Both the position numbers and the translations under genes were made by a program. Below are positions 41,990 through 49,765 of a DNA stretch of 64,000 nt, piece by piece. The notes under the pieces are model-generated. The model did not search any database. It was given only the letters and a program-made list of their open reading frames with translations, and had not been told where the DNA came from. This DNA comes from JBBQAA01 sp038276395 (lineage in GTDB: Bacteria > Actinomycetota > Thermoleophilia > Solirubrobacterales > Solirubrobacteraceae): contig JBBQAA010000074.1 in the NCBI GenBank assembly GCA_038276395.1, forward strand, positions 1-64,000, in the 5' to 3' direction. Numbering within the stretch: position 1 is the stretch's first letter; every line of letters begins with the position of its first letter.

Positions 41990-42867
41990 GGCACCGGGAG
42001 GAGGGTCAGCGCCACCGCGCGCCCGACCCGCCACGCGGGCGGCCGCGTCGAGGCGCCGAGCACGTCGTAGCCCGCGCGCTCGATGGCGTCGAGGACCGCC
42101 TCGTAGACCGAGCGGGCCAGGCGCATCCCCGAGCGCACGCCGGCAGAGGCCGCGGCCGCCGCCTCGTCCCCCGCGCCGAGCAGCCAGCGGGCGCGCGCGA
42201 CCTGCAGCGCCACCGCCTCCCGCACCCCGGGCGTGGCGGCGGCGCGGCCGAGATCGGCCTCGCAGGCCCCGCAGCGCGCGAGATCCTCGGCCGGCAGGTA
42301 GACACGGTCCAGCGCGCGATCCTCGCGCACGTCGCGCAGGAAGTTCGCGAGCTGAAAGCCCCGCCCGAGCCGAGCGAAGGCCTCCCCCGCCTCGGCGGGG
42401 GCGCCGAGGAGCGGCGCGAGGATGCGCCCGACCGAGCCCGCCGAGCCCTCCATGTAGGCCTCGAGCTCGGGCCACGTGGCGATCCGCACCGCGTCGCAGT
42501 CGACGCGCATCGAGCGCATGTAGCCCTCCAGGGGGCCGAGATCGAGCGAGTGGCGCGCGGAGGCGTCGACGAGCGCCGTCACCTCGGGGTGAGGAGAGCG
42601 CTCCCCCGCCCAGCCGGCGGTGAGCGCCTCCTCCCAGGCGTCGAGCGCTCGCCGCCGCTCGGCGGGAACGTTCGCGCGGCCCGCGCCGTCGACCAGATCG
42701 TCGGCATGGCGGACGTAGGCGTAGAGCGCGTGGACGGCGGGGCGGACGGGCGCGGGCAGGCGCCGCGCGGCCCAGTAGTAGGTCGGGTCGGCGCGCCGGT
42801 GGACGCGCCGGCAGTGAGCGTAGGCGTCCCGCAGCGGCGGGGCGGCATCGGCGTCGAGGGTGACCAC
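41986..42867 (-). CDS. Squalene/phytoene synthase family protein
   Basis: This 293-residue trans-prenyl head-to-head synthase has YYWAARRLPAPVRPAVHALY, the first aspartate-rich motif in RHADDLVDGAG, the YMEGSAGSVGRILAPLLG helix, and the second aspartate-rich region GFQLANFLRDVREDRALDRV. It would condense FPP to squalene or GGPP to phytoene (or a HpnC/D-like step); the motifs do not settle which. GTG 42867 is chosen for GGGGAGG four bases upstream. It is coupled to the GGR paralogue. A CrtI-like oxidoreductase is encoded 7 kb away at 49766, so carotenoid or other isoprenoid synthesis is plausible. Confidence 0.88.
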   Translation of the reverse strand: MVTLDADAAPPLRDAYAHCRRVHRRADPTYYWAARRLPAPVRPAVHALYAYVRHADDLVDGAGRANVPAERRRALDAWEEALTAGWAGERSPHPEVTALVDASARHSLDLGPLEGYMRSMRVDCDAVRIATWPELEAYMEGSAGSVGRILAPLLGAPAEAGEAFARLGRGFQLANFLRDVREDRALDRVYLPAEDLARCGACEADLGRAAATPGVREAVALQVARARWLLGAGDEAAAAASAGVRSGMRLARSVYEAVLDAIERAGYDVLGASTRPPAWRVGRAVALTLLPVP

Positions 42868-42923
42868 GTCCTCCCCATCCTGACCGCTCGGGGTGTCGCG
42901 ATGTGTCAGGAGTGGACGAACGT

Positions 42924-42949
42924 GGCGCGCGGGGTGCCCCCCGCGCGCC
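42924..42949 (-). terminator. Terminator of the sigma factor gene
   Basis: GGCGCGCGGGG-TGCC-CCCCGCGCGCC (plus strand) has perfect 11-bp arms in the gap between the sigma factor stop (42982) and the squalene/phytoene synthase start. No U-tract. Confidence 0.65.
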
Positions 42950-42981
42950 ATGCGTCCGGATATCTGTGCGACTGGCGCGGC

Positions 42982-43833
42982 CTACGCGGCGCGCAGGGCT
43001 TCGAGCGAGTTGCTCTGGGCCAGGCGGGCGAGCGCCGAGTCCTCGAGCTGCCGCGCGCGCTCGGCGGAAACGCCGAGCTGGCGCCCGGCCTCCGTCAGCG
43101 TGGTCGGCTCGCCGCCGTCCGTGCCGAAGCGCAGGCGGACGACCGTGCGCTCGTCCTCGGGCAGGAGGTCGAGGGCCTGGTGGACCACGGAGCGCAGCTC
43201 GCGCTCGGCGACCTCGTCGGTGACGAGCGGGGTCTCTTCGGCGTGCAGCTCGCCGAGGGTGGTCGTCCCGTCGCCGATCGGCTGGTCGAGCGAGGCCGAG
43301 ATGCGCGTGATGTCGCGCATCGCGAGGATCTCCTCGACCGGCAGGTCGGAGCGCTTGGCGACCTCCTCGGGCGTCGGCTCGCGGTCCAGCTCACCGGTCA
43401 ACTCACGCTCGACGCGGGCGATCTTCCGCTCGCGGCCGGCGACGTTGGCGGGCAGTCGGATCGGCCGCGCCGTGTTGTCGAGGCCGCGCTGGATCGCCTG
43501 GCGGATCCACAGCGTGGCGTAGGTGGAGAACTTGTACCCGCGGCGCCAGTCGAACTTCTCCGCAGCGCGGATCAGCCCGAACATCGCCTCCTGGATGAGG
43601 TCGGAGAGCGGCAGGCCGTGGCCCTGGTAGCGCTTGGCGATGGAGACGACGAGCCGGAGGTTCGAGTTGATCATCCGGTCCTTCGCGGCCATGTCGCCGC
43701 GCTCGATCCGCTTCGCGAGCTCGATCTCCTCGGCGGCGGTGAGCAGCGGGTAGCGGCTCGCCTGGTTAAGGAAGAGCTGGAGCGAGTCGATCGTGTCGGG
43801 CTCGGCGGGTGTCAGGGAGAGCGTCGAAGTCAT
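42982..43833 (-). CDS. RNA polymerase sigma-70 family factor (short, group 1/2-like)
   Basis: This 283-residue sigma factor has region 1.2 (LQLFLNQASRYPLLTAAEE), region 2 (NLRLVVSIAKRYQGHGLPLS, LIQEAMFGLIRAAEKFD, FSTYATLWIRQAIQR), region 3 (PANVAGRERKIARV) and region 4 (LPEDERTVVRLRFGTDGGEP with GRQLGVSAERARQLEDSAL). It lacks region 1.1, so it is either a short housekeeping factor or an alternative group-2 factor. Region 2.4 and the gene's own promoter match the -10 TATAAT class. The promoter is unusually strong (TAGACA-N17-TATAAT), with the ATG 10 nt after the -10. Confidence 0.9.
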   Translation of the reverse strand: MTSTLSLTPAEPDTIDSLQLFLNQASRYPLLTAAEEIELAKRIERGDMAAKDRMINSNLRLVVSIAKRYQGHGLPLSDLIQEAMFGLIRAAEKFDWRRGYKFSTYATLWIRQAIQRGLDNTARPIRLPANVAGRERKIARVERELTGELDREPTPEEVAKRSDLPVEEILAMRDITRISASLDQPIGDGTTTLGELHAEETPLVTDEVAERELRSVVHQALDLLPEDERTVVRLRFGTDGGEPTTLTEAGRQLGVSAERARQLEDSALARLAQSNSLEALRAA

Positions 43834-43843
43834 TGCGTAGCCT

Positions 43844-43872
43844 ATTATATCTAAGGATGTTCCGTCTGTCTA
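43844..43872 (-). promoter_or_regulatory. Consensus-like promoter of the sigma factor gene
   Basis: Minus strand: TAGACA (43867-43872), a 17-bp spacer, and perfect TATAAT (43844-43849), then 10 nt to the ATG. It is the best sigma-70 promoter seen in this window. The leader would be only a few bases. Confidence 0.75.
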
Positions 43873-43886
43873 GGGCACGCGTGCCC
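43873..43886. promoter_or_regulatory. 14-bp palindrome next to the sigma factor -35
   Basis: GGGCACGCGTGCCC is a perfect palindrome that abuts the -35 hexamer upstream of the sigma gene. This is the right position for an activator or repressor site. No binding protein is identifiable. Confidence 0.4.
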
Positions 43887-44362
43887 TGGCCCAGCGGGCA
43901 GAATCAGGAAATTGCGAAGACGCGAGGCGAGCGGAGGGCCTATACTTGGCCTTCCTGACCCGGGGCGGGAGCACCGCGTCCGCATAACCTACCTGATTGG
44001 TCGGACAAAGTTTCGCCCGCGCGGCTGAAGTTCGCCTGAGAGTCATGTCCTGGCGCGCCGGCGCGGCGCGTCGGCCGAGCCATTTGTGGCTTTCGGGCAC
44101 GCGCGCCGGCCTGACCGGGCGCCCGGCCCCGAGCCGGCGGCGGGGACAGATTTGGCTGCTCGGGAGACGTTCCTGTCCACGGGGCGGGGCGGCGAGCCGC
44201 CGTGGACAGACTTGATTGCCCAACAGGGATTCCTGTCCACGGAGCGCGGCGGCAAGCCCGCGTGGACAGATGTGTCGCCCTGAGCGCGGAACAGGCCGCC
44301 GCGTCATGTGCCTTTCGAAGGAGCTTCCGCTGAGCCCCCGGCGCGCTGCGCGGGGTGCGCGG
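43887..44362. other. Non-coding spacer between the era and sigma factor genes
   Basis: No convincing gene lies between the sigma promoter region and the era stop at 44363. Several open frames exist on both strands but are low-complexity and contain the translated repeats. A plus-strand TATACT (43941-43946) could start a transcript into the repeats. The region holds the 60-bp hairpin repeats at 44141-44270 and could be a non-coding RNA locus, but no known RNA motif was recognised. Confidence 0.5.
44141..44270. repeat. 60-bp tandem hairpin repeats
   Basis: Two full units and the start of a third repeat with exactly 60-bp spacing. GGACAGA occurs at 44144, 44204 and 44264, and TCCTGTCCAC at 44171 and 44231. 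In each unit CTGTCCACG(G) is matched by (C)CGTGGACAG about 40 bp downstream, giving a 9-10-bp perfect stem with a GC-rich inner palindrome (GGCGG-CGAG-CCGCC in the first). Unit sequences differ at many loop positions while the stems are conserved. Confidence 0.75.
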
Positions 44363-45247
44363 TCAGTCGATCCCCAGCCGGTCGAGCAGCCGCTCGTCCG
44401 TCCGCCAGCGCCGGCGTACGCGGACGGAGAGGTCGAGGTGCACGGCGCACCCGAGATGGCGCTCGAGCTCCTTGCGCGCCGCCGTGCCCACGGCGCGGAT
44501 CATCTGGCCGCCCGCGCCGATGAGGATGCCCTTCTGGGACTCGGTCTCGACCCACGCGTAGGCGCGGATCCAGGCGGGCTCGCGGTCGAGCTCGGCCTCC
44601 TCGATCTCCACCTCGACGGCGTGGGGCACCTCCTGACGCGTGCGCCGGAGGACCTGCTCGCGGATGAGCTCGGCCCACACGACGCTCTCGGCCAGATCGG
44701 AGCGCTCGCCGGCCGGGAAGAGCATCGGGCCCTCGGGCAGCCGCGCGACGAGGTCTCGGACGAGGGCGGCCACGCCCTTCCCGGTCCGCGCCGAGAGCGG
44801 GAAGACCTCCTCCCCCACCCCGAGCGCGCCGACCGCGGCGAGGGTCTCGAGCACCCGGGGGGGCTCGGCCCGGTCGATCTTGTTGACGGCGACGACGACG
44901 GGCACGCGGTCGCGGCCGGCCCGGGCGAGCAGGCCGGCGAGGAAGCGGTCGCCGGGCCCGAGGCCCTGGACCGCGTTCAGGACGAGCAGGGCGGCGTCGG
45001 CGTCCTCGAGCTCGCGCTCGACCCGGCGCTGCATCCGCTCGGTCAGCTCGTCGCGCGGGCGCTGGACCCCCGGGAGGTCGGTGAGCACGAGCTGTGAGTC
45101 CGGCGTGGTGGCGACGCCGCGGATCGCCCGCCGGGTCGTCTGGGGCTTGTCGGAGACGATCGCCACCTTGGCGCCGACGATCGCGTTGACGAGCGTCGAC
45201 TTTCCCACGTTCGGGCGCCCGGCGACGGCGACGATGCCGCTCCTCAC
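44363..45247 (-). CDS. era: GTPase Era
   Basis: This 294-residue protein has G1 AGRPNVGKST, the switch region DKPQTTRRAIRG, G3 LTDLPGVQRPRDEL, G4 VVAVNKIDRAE and G5 LSARTGKG, then a C-terminal KH domain (GILIGAGGQMIRAVGTAARK) for 16S rRNA binding. It assists 30S maturation. GTG 45247 overlaps the ybeY stop as GTGA. Confidence 0.97.
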   Translation of the reverse strand: MRSGIVAVAGRPNVGKSTLVNAIVGAKVAIVSDKPQTTRRAIRGVATTPDSQLVLTDLPGVQRPRDELTERMQRRVERELEDADAALLVLNAVQGLGPGDRFLAGLLARAGRDRVPVVVAVNKIDRAEPPRVLETLAAVGALGVGEEVFPLSARTGKGVAALVRDLVARLPEGPMLFPAGERSDLAESVVWAELIREQVLRRTRQEVPHAVEVEIEEAELDREPAWIRAYAWVETESQKGILIGAGGQMIRAVGTAARKELERHLGCAVHLDLSVRVRRRWRTDERLLDRLGID

Positions 45248-45627
45248 GGCGCGCCCGCGCCCGCGAGGATCTCGGCCTGGAGCGCGAGCATCTCCCCGCC
45301 GTCGGTCTCGTGGTCCATCCCCGCGAGGTGCAGGACGCCGTGGACGATCGCCTCGCGCACGTCGCGCGTGCGCGCCGGGCAGATGACGACGTCGCCGAGC
45401 TCGCGAGGCCCGGCGCTCGCGCCCGTCTCGTCGACGGGGAAGGAGAGGACGTCGGTCGGCTCGTCCCGCCCGCGGAACTCGCGGTTCAGGGCGCGGATCC
45501 GCTCCTCCCCCACCCACTCGAGCGCGAGGTGGCCGTCGGCGACCCCCGTCGCGGCGAGCGCCCGCGCGCACAGCTTGCGGGCGTCCGGCGGCGCCGGCCC
45601 CCCCACCACCTCGAGCTCGAGACTCAC
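45244..45627 (-). CDS. ybeY: Endoribonuclease YbeY
   Basis: This 127-residue metalloprotein has the zinc motif HGVLHLAGMDHE and RIRALNREFRGRDEPTDVLS with LGDVVICPART. YbeY takes part in 16S rRNA 3' end processing and rRNA quality control. It overlaps phoH and era by 4 bp on each side. Confidence 0.96.
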   Translation of the reverse strand: MSLELEVVGGPAPPDARKLCARALAATGVADGHLALEWVGEERIRALNREFRGRDEPTDVLSFPVDETGASAGPRELGDVVICPARTRDVREAIVHGVLHLAGMDHETDGGEMLALQAEILAGAGAP

Positions 45628-46586
45628 GCCCGGCGCAGCTCGGGCGCCTGGCGCTGGCCGTGGGCGTCGTAGGCGGCGACGATGCGCTGCACGAGCTGGT
45701 GGCGCACGACGTCGCCGCCGCCGAAGCGGACGAAGTCGATCCCCTCGACCCCGTCGAGGATCTCCTCGATGACGACGAGCCCCGAGCGCTGGGCGGCGGG
45801 GAGGTCGATCTGGGTGACGTCGCCGGTGACGACCATCCGCGAGCCGAAGCCGAGCCGAGTGAGGAACATCTTCATCTGCTCGGGCGAGGTGTTCTGGGCC
45901 TCGTCGAGGATGATGAAGGAGTCGTTCAGCGTGCGTCCCCGCATGAAGGCCAGCGGCGCGATCTCGATCGAGCCGCGCTCGAGGAACTGGGAGACGCGCT
46001 CGGGCTCGAGCATGTCGTTGAGCGCATCGAAGAGCGGGCGCAGGTAGGGATCGACCTTGGCCATGAGGTCGCCGGGCAGGAAGCCGAGGCGCTCACCGGC
46101 CTCGACGGCGGGGCGGGTGAGGATGATCCGGTTGACCTCGCGGGAGGCGAGCGCGGCCGCGGCCTGGGCCACGGCGAGGAACGTCTTGCCCGTGCCCGCC
46201 GGGCCGATGCCGAACGTCACGGTGTTGCGGCGGATGGAGTCGACGTAGCGCTTCTGGTTGACCGACTTCGGCGAGACCTTGCGGCCCCGGTGCTGCCAGA
46301 CGACGTCCTCGAGCACCCGCGCCGGGGACTCGTGGCGCCCGAGCGCCTCGTCGACAACGGCAATCGTCCCGGGGGCGATCTGATGGCCGGAGGCGATCAG
46401 GCCGGCGAGCTCCTCGACGACGGTGGCGCCGGCGGCCACCGCGTCCTCCTCCCCCTCGAGCGTCAGGACGTTCCCGCGCAGGAACACGTCCGCGTCGAGG
46501 CGGGACTCGAGCGCGCGCAGCACCTGATCCTGGGCGCCCGCCAGCTCGGAGGCGACGGCGTTGTCCAGCTCGAGCGTCCTACGCAT
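45624..46586 (-). CDS. phoH: PhoH family ATPase
   Basis: This 320-residue protein has Walker A FGIGPAGTGKTFLAVAQAAA, RIILTRPAVEAGERLGFLPG, the Walker B FIILDEAQNTSPEQMKMFL and VVTGDVTQIDLP. The KH-like N-terminal part covers about residues 1-95. ATG 46586 is in the 8-bp overlap with yqeY. PhoH proteins are RNA-linked ATPases; the tight coupling with ybeY and era suggests rRNA metabolism. Confidence 0.95.
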   Translation of the reverse strand: MRRTLELDNAVASELAGAQDQVLRALESRLDADVFLRGNVLTLEGEEDAVAAGATVVEELAGLIASGHQIAPGTIAVVDEALGRHESPARVLEDVVWQHRGRKVSPKSVNQKRYVDSIRRNTVTFGIGPAGTGKTFLAVAQAAAALASREVNRIILTRPAVEAGERLGFLPGDLMAKVDPYLRPLFDALNDMLEPERVSQFLERGSIEIAPLAFMRGRTLNDSFIILDEAQNTSPEQMKMFLTRLGFGSRMVVTGDVTQIDLPAAQRSGLVVIEEILDGVEGIDFVRFGGGDVVRHQLVQRIVAAYDAHGQRQAPELRRA

Positions 46587-47013
46587 CGAGCCTCGTGCGC
46601 ACGAGGGCCTGGACGCGCTTGCCGTCGGCACGGCCCCCGGTCTGCTTCATGACGGCGCCCATGACCCGGCCCATGTCCTGGGGGGAGGAGGCGCCGGTCT
46701 CGGAGACGGCGCCGTCGACGAGGGATGTGAGCTCGGCGTCGGAGAGCTCGTCCGGCAGATAGGCGGCGATGAGCTCGGCCTCGCCCTCCTCCTGGGCGGC
46801 GAGCTCGGCCCGCCCGGCGTCGCGGAACTGCCCGGCGGCGTCGAGACGGCGCTTGCGCTCGCGGCGCAGGACGGCCTGGGGGTCGTCCCCGCCCTCCTTC
46901 TCAGCCTTCTGCAGCTCGGAGAGCACGAGCCGGAGCGCCCCGGCGCGCTCCCGCTCCCCGGCCTTGAGGGCCGCGGTGGCGTCGGCGCGGATCTGCTCGG
47001 TGACGGCGACCAA
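46579..47013 (-). CDS. GatB/YqeY domain protein
   Basis: This 144-residue protein has the YqeY features IRADATAALKAGERERAGAL, LRLVLSELQKAEKE, LIAAYLPDELSDAELTSLVD, and GRVMGAVMKQTGGRADGKRV. It is the stand-alone form of the GatB C-terminal tRNA-binding domain. No ATG or GTG is near; TTG 47013 fits the family N-terminus. It starts 5 bp after the MOSC gene stop. Precise role is unknown. Confidence 0.85.
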   Translation of the reverse strand: MVAVTEQIRADATAALKAGERERAGALRLVLSELQKAEKEGGDDPQAVLRRERKRRLDAAGQFRDAGRAELAAQEEGEAELIAAYLPDELSDAELTSLVDGAVSETGASSPQDMGRVMGAVMKQTGGRADGKRVQALVRTRLDA

Positions 47014-47018
47014 TACGC

Positions 47019-47843
47019 CTAGGAGGATAGGCGGGCGGGAGGCGTCGCGTGTGACGAACCGGAGACCCGATCCCCGAGGGCGATCGCGCCCCCCTTGAGG
47101 ATGTCGGCGCGCAGACCGCCCCGATGGACGAGCTCGCGAAGGATCCCGGCGCGTCCGGTCACCCGCTGCAGATGAGCACACGGCTCGCAGCGGCGACGGC
47201 CCGCGCACACGACCTCGCCGACGCTGAACGCGCGTCCGATCAGGGCGTCGAGCCGGACGCCGCGGGTGACCAGGTTCCGCCGCGCGTCGCCGGCGCTGAG
47301 ACCCAGCTCTTCGAGGACCTCGCCCTCGACGAGCGTGAGGTCGTGCCCCGGGACGCCGGGATCCGAGAACGTCCCGAGCCCGCCGGCGTAGCGATCACCG
47401 CGAAGGCCCCGGTCGGCGATCGCCGCGACCCTTGCGGCCGGTCGCATGAGCGCCTCTGCTGCGGGGGCGATGAGGATGGCCTCGACGATCCCCTCCCCGG
47501 CGTCGAAGTCGGCGACGGCGACGGCGAGCGGTGGCTCGGCGGGATCGAGCGCCGCGAGGAGCCAGGCCGCACGCACGCTGGCCGTCGCGCCGGTCGGTAA
47601 CCGGTTTCGGGGGTCGAAGAGGACGCCGGGCGGCACGCCGAACATGACGACGTCGCGCTCCTCCCCCTCCTCGGCGATCCGGGCCGCGAAGGGACCGGGC
47701 CAGGCGAAGCCGGGAGCGCCGGCGACCTCCACCAGACCCAGCCCGCGCTCGGAGAGCCACGAACGGCGCTCGACGGGCGGCGGGACCTGGGCGGCGGCGA
47801 CTCCGACGAGACGGGCGAGGCAGTCGGCGTCGAGCGGGATCAT
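47019..47843 (-). CDS. MOSC domain-containing protein
   Basis: This 274-residue protein has a C-terminal MOSC domain (about 125-260). The landmarks are ARRNLVTRGVRLDALIGRAF, the conserved cysteine region VVCAGRRRCEPCAHLQRV, and GGLRADILKGGAIALGD. MOSC domains handle Mo-cofactor-bound sulfur or hydroxylamine reduction. The N-terminal 120 residues are a poorly conserved domain containing VVMFGVPPGVLFDPRNRL. The start ATG 47843 follows TAGCTT by 6 nt. It may head the yqeY-phoH-ybeY-era operon. Confidence 0.82.
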   Translation of the reverse strand: MIPLDADCLARLVGVAAAQVPPPVERRSWLSERGLGLVEVAGAPGFAWPGPFAARIAEEGEERDVVMFGVPPGVLFDPRNRLPTGATASVRAAWLLAALDPAEPPLAVAVADFDAGEGIVEAILIAPAAEALMRPAARVAAIADRGLRGDRYAGGLGTFSDPGVPGHDLTLVEGEVLEELGLSAGDARRNLVTRGVRLDALIGRAFSVGEVVCAGRRRCEPCAHLQRVTGRAGILRELVHRGGLRADILKGGAIALGDRVSGSSHATPPARLSS

Positions 47844-47849
47844 CGGCTC

Positions 47850-47855
47850 AAGCTA
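47850..47855 (-). promoter_or_regulatory. Candidate -10 box for leaderless MOSC gene
   Basis: TAGCTT on the minus strand, then GAGCCG and ATG at 47843. It would drive the MOSC-yqeY-phoH-ybeY-era operon. Confidence 0.5.
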
Positions 47856-47883
47856 TCTGCGCTCCCGGTCGATCCTGACCCTC

Positions 47884-48395
47884 GTGCGCCGTCTGCCGCT
47901 GCTCGTGCTGCTCGCGGCCCTCGCGCTGCCCGCGACGGCGGGGGCGCGGACGGTCACGCTCGGCAACTGGGACCCGGACGCGCAGAAGGTCGCCGCCCGG
48001 GCCGGGCTCCTGGTCGGCGGCCACGGCGCGCGCGCTCTCTCGGAGCCCGGGCTCCGCCACGCGCTCGCGCGCCTCGGCGCCCTCCAGGGCACTACGACTG
48101 CTCGGGCTTCGTGTGGCGGGTCTTCAAGCTCTCGGGTCTGCCCGCGGGGCAGCAGCTCGGCGGGCGCACCGCCGACGCCATGGCCAAGGAGATCCCGCGC
48201 CGCGCCCGCGTGCCCTTCTCCGGCATGCGCGCCGGCGACATCCTCTTCTTCGGCACCCGGCGCTACGTGGGTCACACGGGCATCGCGCTCTCCCGCCACT
48301 TCATGATCCACTCCTCCGATCAGGGGGTCTACGTCTCCTCGCTCGACGATCCCTGGCGCCGCGCCGAGTTCGTCTGGGCGCGGCGGGTGCTGTAG
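47884..48395 (+). pseudogene. NlpC/P60 peptidoglycan hydrolase, frameshifted
   Basis: An exported hydrolase is split over two frames. The first (GTG 47884 to about 48090) supplies a signal peptide and WDPDAQKVAARAGLLVGGHG. The second supplies the NlpC/P60 domain from HYDCSGFVWRVFKL, with the catalytic Cys in DCSG, the His in VGHTGIALSRHF and the third polar residue in IHSSD. The change of frame is near 48085-48095 (CTCCAGGGCACTACGACTGC). Removing or adding one base joins the frames. The domain has its full catalytic set, but the linker before it is shorter than usual, suggesting a deletion as well. It ends 3 bp from the convergent NDH-2 stop. Confidence 0.72.
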
Positions 48396-48397
48396 CT

Positions 48398-49720
48398 CTA
48401 CGCCTCCTCCGTCGTCCCGCCCGCCGAGCTCGACGTCAGGCCCGCGAGCGAGCCGGGATGGCCGAGCTCGCCGAGGTCTGAGGTGTCGCGCGCGAACAGC
48501 AGATCGACGTTCCAGTCGATGAGCAGGCGATAGCGGCGCTTGACGCCCGGCATCAGGACGAGGTGATAGGTGCGGGCCACGAGCCAGGCGGGGAAGCCCC
48601 GCCAGCGGATGCCCATGGTCATGGCCACGGCCTGGTAGCGGCCCATGTCGACGAAGGCCCCGAGGGTCTTGAAGGTGAAGGGCTTGACGTTCCCGCCCGC
48701 GCCGAGGCGCGCGGCGACGTTCCGCGCCACGAGCCGGCCCTGGCGCAGGGCGTGCTGAGCGGTCGGCGGGCAGGGCTGCCCGGGCCGCGCGGCGTCCGGC
48801 ACGGCGGCGGCGTCGCCGATCGCCCAGACGCCCGGAACTCCCTTGACGCGCATCTCGCGGTCGACCTCGATCCGGCCGCCGTCATCGAGCGGCAGCCCCA
48901 GATCCCCCACGGTTGGGTGGGGCTTGACGCCCGCCGTCCACACGAGGGTCCGGCAGGGGATCTCCTCGCCGCCCGCGAGCGTGACGGTGTCCTCGCTCAC
49001 GGACTCGAGCGTCGTGCCCGTGCGGATCTCGATCCCGCGGCCGCGGAGCTCCCGCGCGGCGAAGGTCGCGAGCCGCTCGTCGATCTCGGTCATGATCCGC
49101 TCCTTGGCCTCGACGAGCACGAAGCGCATGCTCTCCGTGCGGCAGCGCGGGTAGCGGTCGATGGCCGCGGCCATGAAGTCCTGGAGCTCGGCCAGCGCCT
49201 CGACGCCCGCGTAGCCCGCGCCGACGAAGACGTAGGTGAGAAAGGCGGCGCGCGCCTGTGGGTCCTCGAGCGTCTCGGCCATCTCCAGGTTGGCGATCAG
49301 GCGGTTGCGCAGCGCGATCGCCTCCGGCAGCGTCTTGAAGCCGACTCCGTGCTCGGCGAGACCGGGGATCGGCAGGGTGCGGGAGACCGACCCGAGAGCG
49401 ACGATCAGCTCGTCGTAGCGCAGATCCTCCTCGTGGCCCTCGAGCGTGCGCAGGCGCAGCGTCCGCTGCGCCGGGTCGGCCCCGAGCACGGCGCCGATCC
49501 GCAGATCGGTGCGCCGGAGCTCCTCGCGGAGCGGGACGACGACGTGGCGGGGCTCGAGGGTCCCCGCCGCCGCTCCCGGCAGGAGCGGGGAGAACAGCAT
49601 GAAGTTGACGTCGGAGACGAGCGTGACCCGGGCGGCATGGGGCGGCAGGACCCGCTCGAGCGTCTTGGCGGCGTAGAACCCGCCGAACCCTCCACCCGCG
49701 ATGACGATGTTCCAGCTCAT
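48398..49720 (-). CDS. Type II NADH dehydrogenase-like FAD oxidoreductase
   Basis: This 440-residue membrane-associated flavoprotein has the FAD motif IVIAGGGFGGFYAAKTLERV, the NAD motif VFVGAGYAGVEALAEL, a TLVWTAGVKPHP segment and VWAIGDAAAVPDA (second FAD contact). A C-terminal amphipathic segment of about 60 residues suits membrane binding (RWRGFPAWLVARTYHLVLMP). It would pass electrons from NADH to quinone. TATGTT lies 9 nt before the ATG, so it may have its own promoter. It ends 3 bp from the convergent NlpC/P60 remnant. Confidence 0.9.
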   Translation of the reverse strand: MSWNIVIAGGGFGGFYAAKTLERVLPPHAARVTLVSDVNFMLFSPLLPGAAAGTLEPRHVVVPLREELRRTDLRIGAVLGADPAQRTLRLRTLEGHEEDLRYDELIVALGSVSRTLPIPGLAEHGVGFKTLPEAIALRNRLIANLEMAETLEDPQARAAFLTYVFVGAGYAGVEALAELQDFMAAAIDRYPRCRTESMRFVLVEAKERIMTEIDERLATFAARELRGRGIEIRTGTTLESVSEDTVTLAGGEEIPCRTLVWTAGVKPHPTVGDLGLPLDDGGRIEVDREMRVKGVPGVWAIGDAAAVPDAARPGQPCPPTAQHALRQGRLVARNVAARLGAGGNVKPFTFKTLGAFVDMGRYQAVAMTMGIRWRGFPAWLVARTYHLVLMPGVKRRYRLLIDWNVDLLFARDTSDLGELGHPGSLAGLTSSSAGGTTEEA

Positions 49721-49765
49721 GTGCGGCGGAACATACCCCGGCCGTCCCGGTCGGACCGGGCCTCC

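Noticed and set aside
44141..44270. CRISPR array
   Set aside because: Only two to three units, internal palindromes occupy most of each unit, no constant repeat/variable spacer structure, and no cas genes in the window.
43870..44307. Minus-strand frame with 20-residue repeats (CPRRLAAPPRGQ type)
   Set aside because: The protein repeat is only a translation of the 60-bp hairpin repeat; the frame has no start context and low-complexity composition.
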